Positions 60,166 through 64,000 of a DNA stretch of 64,000 nt are shown here, piece after piece. The stretch comes from Nesterenkonia sp. LB17 (lineage in GTDB: Bacteria > Actinomycetota > Actinomycetes > Actinomycetales > Micrococcaceae). The stretch spans positions 1 through 64,000 of the forward strand of contig NZ_JAJOYX010000001.1 in the NCBI RefSeq assembly GCF_022565915.1, given 5' to 3'. Numbering within the stretch: position 1 is the first letter of the stretch; the number at the start of each line of letters is the position of its first letter. Below the pieces are notes generated by a model. The model did no database searches and had not been told where the DNA came from. It saw nothing but the letters and a program-made list of their open reading frames with translations. The position numbers were made by a program, and so were the translations under genes.

Positions 60166-61241
60166 TCTTCGACCTCCTCGATGTCAGCCTCGTCTGCGGC
60201 GTTCTCGGTGCCCTCGGCGTCGGTGGCCTCGCGGTTCTCGGCGAACTCGGTGTAGAAGAGGGACTCGAGCGCCTCATCCACCGCGTCCTGGCTGTCGACG
60301 TCGCCGTTCTCCACGAAGAACGGTCCGGCGGCCTCCATGGCGGCGTAGACGTCATCGCCGGGCACCGGGTCCACCTCGAAGTTGGTGCGCTCGGTGATGA
60401 CCGCCTCGGCGATCTCCGGCTCGATCCCGGCGTACTCGGCGAGGATCTCCGCCGTTCCCTCGGGGTTCTCGTTGGCCCATTCGCGGGCCTGCTCGTAGAC
60501 GTTGACCACGATCTGGGCCACATCGGGGTGGTTCTCCACGAAGTCCCCGGTGGCGTTGATGACCGAGTAGGTGTTGAAGTCCACGTTGCGGTAGAGCAGC
60601 TCCGCGCCCTCGGCCTCGGCGCCGGCCATGATCGGATCCAGTCCGGCCCAGGCGTCGACGTCGCCGTTCTCCAGCGCCTGGCGGCCGTCGGCGTGCTGCA
60701 GCGCCTGGACCTCGACGTCGTCCACGCTCAGCCCGGCCTCCTGCAGCGCGCGCGCCATGAAGAAGTAGGGGTCGGTGGCCAGGGTGGCGGCGATGGAAGC
60801 TCCCTCGAGATCCTCCACGGATTCGATGTCGGAGCCTTCCTGGGTGACCAGAGCGGACCACTCGGGCTGGTTCTCGATCATGATCGTGTGGGTGTCGGCG
60901 CCGACGGCGCGGTTCAGCAGCGCGGCGGAGCCGGCGGTGGAGCCCACGTGGATGTTGCCCGCGCGCAGGTTCTCGTTCGCGCGGTTCGAGCCCTGGGACT
61001 GCACCCACTGCACGTCGACGTCGAGCTCTTCGAGCTCTTCCTCCAGCCAGCCGTTCTCCAGGATGATCAGGCTCAGCGGGTTGTACGTGGCGAAGTCGAT
61101 GTTCAGCGTCTCCAGCTGCTCGTCCTCGCCGCCATCACCGCCGCAGGCGGTGGCGAGCAGCGCGACGGCGGCGGCTGCGGAGACAGCTTTGACGGAGGTG
61201 CGGCGGGAGCGCGGGGAGCGGGAAGCGGAGGTGCTGGGCAT
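60162..61241 (-). CDS. ssuA: ABC transporter substrate-binding lipoprotein, sulfonate-type
   Basis: 359 aa from the ATG at 61241; a TTG at 61265 is a weaker alternative. An Arg-rich N-region and VSAAAAVALLATACGG give a lipobox (Cys near residue 25). The mature protein is a type-2 periplasmic fold of the SsuA/NMT1 family (INATGDFVENHPDVAQIVVN). It is strongly acidic, with a C-terminal Glu/Asp tail, which may reflect a moderately halotolerant lifestyle. Order ssuB-ssuA-ssuC, with a 223-bp gap after ssuB and a 4-nt overlap with ssuC. Confidence 0.87.
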   Translation of the reverse strand: MPSTSASRSPRSRRTSVKAVSAAAAVALLATACGGDGGEDEQLETLNIDFATYNPLSLIILENGWLEEELEELDVDVQWVQSQGSNRANENLRAGNIHVGSTAGSAALLNRAVGADTHTIMIENQPEWSALVTQEGSDIESVEDLEGASIAATLATDPYFFMARALQEAGLSVDDVEVQALQHADGRQALENGDVDAWAGLDPIMAGAEAEGAELLYRNVDFNTYSVINATGDFVENHPDVAQIVVNVYEQAREWANENPEGTAEILAEYAGIEPEIAEAVITERTNFEVDPVPGDDVYAAMEAAGPFFVENGDVDSQDAVDEALESLFYTEFAENREATDAEGTENAADEADIEEVEE

Positions 61242-61464
61242 GGGGAGGGCCTTTCGGTTCTTCAAGGATGGACATCGTGTTCGAGGTTCATGGTCGTGCG
61301 TGTCAGGCAGGAGCGGCAGAAGGCTCCTGGCATGTTCGGCATGTGGGGTCAGGCAGTGAATGGGCCCCGGAGGTGGTGATCCGGCAGTGCGGGGACCGCG
61401 TCGGCGGAGCCCCGCTGGTCAGGTCAGGACGAGCGGAGTCGGCCGGATCAGCTGCCGGGACGAG

Positions 61465-62352
61465 TCAGTGGCTGTGCGAGTCGACGCCGAGGCCGGAGAA
61501 GAGCTCCCCGCGCAGAGCGGCAAGCTCCGCGGAGGCGCGATCTCGCGGACGTCGCCCGGGCACGCTCAGCAGTCGGGCGATCGTGGCACCTTCGGCGGGA
61601 TCGGGGTCCGCCGGGTCCTGCCCGAGGAGCAGCACGCGGTCTGCCAGCTGCAGCGCCTCATCCACGTCGTGGGTGACGAGCAGCACCGTGGTGCCGGTCT
61701 GCGCATGCAGATCCAGCAGCAGGTCCTGCATCTTCAGCCGGGTGAGCGCGTCCAGGGCGCCGAAGGGCTCGTCGAGCAGCAGCACGCCGGGGCGGCGAGC
61801 CAGTGCCCGGGCCAGCGACGCGCGCTGCGCCATGCCTCCGGAGATCTCCCGGGGTCGCAACGACGCGCGGTCGTGCAGACCGACCAGCTCCAGGAGCTCG
61901 TCCACGCGTTCACGCCCCTCGGCCTTGGACAGGCTGCGCGGCAGCCCCAGGCTGACGTTCTTGTGGATCGAGCGCCAGGGCAGCAGGCGCGGCTCCTGGA
62001 ATCCGACCGCGGTGCGCTCGTCGTAGCGCTGCACCGGGGAACCGTTGATCAGGATCTCGCCGGTGCTGCCGGTGTCGAGACCACCGACGGCGCGCAGCAG
62101 CGTGGACTTGCCGCAGCCGGAGGAACCCAGGATCGCGAGCACCTCACCGGGAGCGATCTGCAGGCTGACGTCGCGCAGCACGGTGCGCGATCCGAAGGCG
62201 CGGCCGACGCCGGAGAGCTGGACATCGAGTGACGTGTACTGCTGCCGGCTGTCAGGCTTGGCGGCAGCCACGGAGGTGGCGTCTGAGGGCACGGCAGGGC
62301 CGGCAGCGGTTGTTGCGGTGTAGTCGGTCAGGGTGGAGGCAGGCGAAATCAT
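61465..62352 (-). CDS. ssuB: sulfonate-type ABC transporter ATP-binding protein
   Basis: 295 aa from ATG 62352 with GGGAG 9 nt upstream, overlapping the riboswitch P1. Walker A is LGSSGCGKSTLLRAVGGLD, the Q-loop is VGFQEPRLLPW, the signature is ISGGMAQRASLARALARRPG, and Walker B is VLLLDEPFGALDAL, followed by THDVDEAL. This is the SsuB/TauB/NrtD class. An N-terminal polar extension of about 45 residues and a C-terminal tail are additional. It is controlled by a SAM-I riboswitch, so uptake should be repressed when methionine/SAM is plentiful. Confidence 0.9.
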   Translation of the reverse strand: MISPASTLTDYTATTAAGPAVPSDATSVAAAKPDSRQQYTSLDVQLSGVGRAFGSRTVLRDVSLQIAPGEVLAILGSSGCGKSTLLRAVGGLDTGSTGEILINGSPVQRYDERTAVGFQEPRLLPWRSIHKNVSLGLPRSLSKAEGRERVDELLELVGLHDRASLRPREISGGMAQRASLARALARRPGVLLLDEPFGALDALTRLKMQDLLLDLHAQTGTTVLLVTHDVDEALQLADRVLLLGQDPADPDPAEGATIARLLSVPGRRPRDRASAELAALRGELFSGLGVDSHSH

Positions 62353-62364
62353 CAGAGGATACTC

Positions 62365-62471
62365 CCATCGATCCTGGCGGTAGCACCCGGCGAAAAGACA
62401 CCCTTGCAAAGGTGCCCCTCCCTGGGTTGCTGCGGCGTCGACGAGCCAGATCTCTCGGCCGCTCGGGATGG
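62365..62471 (-). promoter_or_regulatory. SAM-I riboswitch upstream of ssuB
   Basis: Minus strand: P1 CCATC/GATGG, GAGAGATCTGGCTC core, GCAGCAACC, an extended P3 region with a side hairpin (CACCTTTGCAAGGGTG), and GGTGCTACCGCCAG. The P1 3' arm runs into GGGAG, the ssuB ribosome binding site. Confidence 0.88.
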
Positions 62472-62555
62472 TACGCGGATCAGACTACGCCCAGGCGGGG
62501 AATCCGATCAATGTCGCGTTCAGCAAATGAGACAAAACGCAACACATATCGCGAC

Positions 62556-62586
62556 TTGACTTTCTGCCCACGTTCACCATTACAGT
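62556..62586 (+). promoter_or_regulatory. promoter of metN
   Basis: TTGACT at 62556-62561 and TACAGT at 62581-62586, 19 nt apart. The riboswitch P1 begins 12 nt after the -10 element. Confidence 0.45.
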
Positions 62587-62598
62587 GAAGGCACTCAA

Positions 62599-62692
62599 CC
62601 ATCCAGAGCGACCGAGAGATCTGGCTCGAAGACGTCGCAGCAACCCGGAGGGCTTCACGGCCTCCGCCGGGTGCTAACGCCAGGACCGATGG
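62599..62692 (+). promoter_or_regulatory. SAM-I riboswitch upstream of metN
   Basis: P1 CCATC (62599-62603) and GATGG (62688-62692), GAGAGATCTGGCTCGAAGA core, GCAGCAACC, P3 with CCCGG/CCGGG, GGTGCTAACGCCAG. GGAG at 62691-62694, 8 nt before the TTG start of metN, overlaps P1. Confidence 0.9.
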
Positions 62693-62702
62693 AGTATGCC
62701 CC

Positions 62703-63617
62703 TTGATTTCCCTGTCCCATGTCTCGACGACCTTTGCCGCCCGCGGCCACGAGCCGCTGACCGCGGTCGATGACGTCAGCCTCGAGGTGCCGCGCGGCAG
62801 CATCCAAGGCATCATCGGGTTCTCCGGCGCCGGCAAGTCCACGCTGCTGCGCAACATCAATCTGCTCGAGCGCCCCACCTCGGGCCAGGTCAGCGTCGCC
62901 GGCACCGAGCTGACCGGCTTGGACGATGCGGCGCTGCGCCGGGCCCGGCACCAGATCGGCATGATCTTCCAGGGATTCAACCTGGTCAACAACCTCAGCG
63001 TCGCCCAGAACGTCGAGCTGTCGCTGAAGTTCGCCGGGGTCAAGGACCGCCGTGAACGTCTGCGGCGGGCGGCCGAGGCGCTGGAGATCGTGGACATCAC
63101 CGACAAGGCCTCCGTGTATCCGGCTCAGCTCTCGGGTGGTCAGAAGCAGCGCGTGGCGATCGCTCGGGCACTGGCGACCAAGCCTGAGGTGCTGCTCTGC
63201 GATGAGCCGACCTCTGCGCTGGACCCCTTCACCACTGCCACCGTGCTGCAGTACCTCGCGGATGTGAACCGTGAATTCGGCATCACCGTGGTGATCGTGA
63301 CCCACGAGATGGAAGTCATCAAGGCTCTCGCCGACAACGTCGCGGTGATGGAGGATGGGCGGGTCGTCGAGGAGTTCCCGGCGAGCGAGCTCCGCCGAGA
63401 AGGGTTCAATCCGCGGACCTCGATCGGAAAGTACCTGCTCAGCGATGGGATACGGCTGGACCGCAGCGGCCCGGCCGCGCATGGGTCGGAGTCCGGCGAG
63501 CAGAAGTCGGGTCAGTCCACGCGACGCTCCCCGCAGCACGCGGAGTCTCAGGATCAGGGTCAGACGCGCCGGTCAGAGCACGCCGCCCTGGCCGGCTCGG
63601 CAGGGGGTGTGCGCTGA
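62703..63617 (+). CDS. metN: methionine ABC importer ATP-binding protein
   Basis: 304 aa with a TTG start 8 nt after GGAG; the upstream ATGs are out of frame or stop at once. Walker A is IIGFSGAGKSTLLRNINLLE and RPTSG follows, both typical of MetN. The Q-loop is IFQGFNLVNNLSV, the signature is LSGGQKQRVAIARALATKPE, and Walker B is VLLCDEPTSALDP. After residue 245 the protein ends in a Ser/Gln/Arg-rich tail. The C-terminal NIL/ACT-like domain that senses methionine in E. coli MetN (343 aa) is missing. It overlaps metI by 1 nt and is controlled by the SAM-I riboswitch. Confidence 0.9.
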   Translation: MISLSHVSTTFAARGHEPLTAVDDVSLEVPRGSIQGIIGFSGAGKSTLLRNINLLERPTSGQVSVAGTELTGLDDAALRRARHQIGMIFQGFNLVNNLSVAQNVELSLKFAGVKDRRERLRRAAEALEIVDITDKASVYPAQLSGGQKQRVAIARALATKPEVLLCDEPTSALDPFTTATVLQYLADVNREFGITVVIVTHEMEVIKALADNVAVMEDGRVVEEFPASELRREGFNPRTSIGKYLLSDGIRLDRSGPAAHGSESGEQKSGQSTRRSPQHAESQDQGQTRRSEHAALAGSAGGVR

Positions 63618-64000
63618 TGGACCTCGTCATCGAGCGGCTTCCCGAGATCAACCAGGCCATGCTGGAGACCTTCGCGATGATCGGGGTCGCCATCCCGGTG
63701 GCGGTCCTGCTGGGCACCCCGCTGGGGATCTGGCTCTTCGTCCACGCTCCCGACGGACTGGCGCCGCGGCCACGGTCTCATGCGATCGTCTCCGGGGTGG
63801 TGAACATGATCCGGTCCTTCCCGTTCCTGATCCTGCTCATCGCCATCATCCCGTTCACCCGGTTCGTGGTCGGCACCTCGGTGGGCACCGCCGCGGTGAT
63901 CGTCCCGCTGACGATCAACGCCATCCCCTACTTCGCCCGTCTGGTGGAGCAGAACATCACCCAGCTGGGCTCCGGTGCGGTGGAGGCGTCCCGGGCGATG
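63617..64000 (+). CDS. metI: methionine ABC importer permease, N-terminal part (cut by window edge)
   Basis: 128 codons are visible and open to the last base. Three membrane segments are seen (about 18-40, 57-80, 84-105). NMIRSFPFLILLIAIIPFTR and GTSVGTAAVIVPLTINAIPY, then FARLVEQN, match MetI/MetP permeases, leading into the EAA loop (VEASRAM). Coupled to metN. The substrate-binding protein metQ is expected beyond the window. Confidence 0.92.
   Translation, partial: MDLVIERLPEINQAMLETFAMIGVAIPVAVLLGTPLGIWLFVHAPDGLAPRPRSHAIVSGVVNMIRSFPFLILLIAIIPFTRFVVGTSVGTAAVIVPLTINAIPYFARLVEQNITQLGSGAVEASRAM

Overview
The window is high-GC actinobacterial DNA, about two-thirds G+C by eye. Gene content (pyruvate carboxylase, class II aldolase, DUF3151, GAF-ANTAR proteins, PAT-type GNAT, NtaA/DmoA monooxygenase) suggests the Micrococcaceae, perhaps something like Nesterenkonia or Arthrobacter. 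The genus is an inference. The window edges cut one gene at the left (1-354) and metI at the right (63617-64000).

Layout. 1-5 kb: a stress/sensory stretch with a repeat-bearing LEA-like protein, a membrane protein, a CBS protein, a STAS protein, a wrecked manganese-catalase gene and two GAF-ANTAR RNA-binding regulators. 5-7.8 kb: glutathione-independent formaldehyde dehydrogenase, divergent from a regulator that joins a histidine-kinase-like ATPase domain to a LuxR helix-turn-helix. 7.8-17.6 kb: the most notable locus. It holds a Pls/PosA-type single-module membrane NRPS (1352 aa, resembling epsilon-poly-L-lysine synthetase), with dapA and a membrane N-acetyltransferase-like gene in the same operon. 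A Sfp-type phosphopantetheinyl transferase and an M1 aminopeptidase sit beside it. The adenylation-pocket residues read as a lysine code. Together they form a plausible pathway: DapA feeds lysine synthesis, the PPTase activates the carrier domain, Pls polymerises, and the M1 enzyme may degrade the product.

18.4-28.1 kb: an ECF sigma/anti-sigma pair and housekeeping genes (xth, nadE, potassium channel, pyrE, MFS, nuclease-like, GNAT, O-methyltransferase, SpoU methyltransferase, HAD). Several have a -10-like hexamer exactly 6 nt before the start codon, suggesting leaderless mRNAs. 28.3-30.6 kb: an ascorbate-type PTS (ulaA and a fused IIA-IIB), flanked by a diverged direct repeat of about 105 bp that carries the 5' end of the HAD gene. 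Then come tRNA-Ala(CGC), a DUF1538/PII pair, pyc, MMPL, fba, DUF3151, tdk and purA.

43.3-51.4 kb: surface functions. An ER-type signal peptidase I follows three secreted proteins with SipW-type signal peptides. After a gene-poor stretch holding a LuxR pseudogene comes a short capsule/EPS set (tyrosine autokinase, LMW phosphatase, O-antigen ligase-like). 51.4-64 kb: a sulfur regulon with four SAM-I riboswitches. They precede (1) flavin reductase-acsA-metY-CoA-binding protein, (2) an SfnB/DszC-like flavoprotein followed by an NtaA/DmoA monooxygenase, (3) an ssuB-ssuA-ssuC-like transporter and (4) metN-metI. In all four the closing P1 stem overlaps the Shine-Dalgarno sequence, which points to translational control. 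The block appears to import organosulfur compounds, desulfurise them with reduced flavin, assimilate sulfide through O-acetylhomoserine, and re-activate the released acetate.
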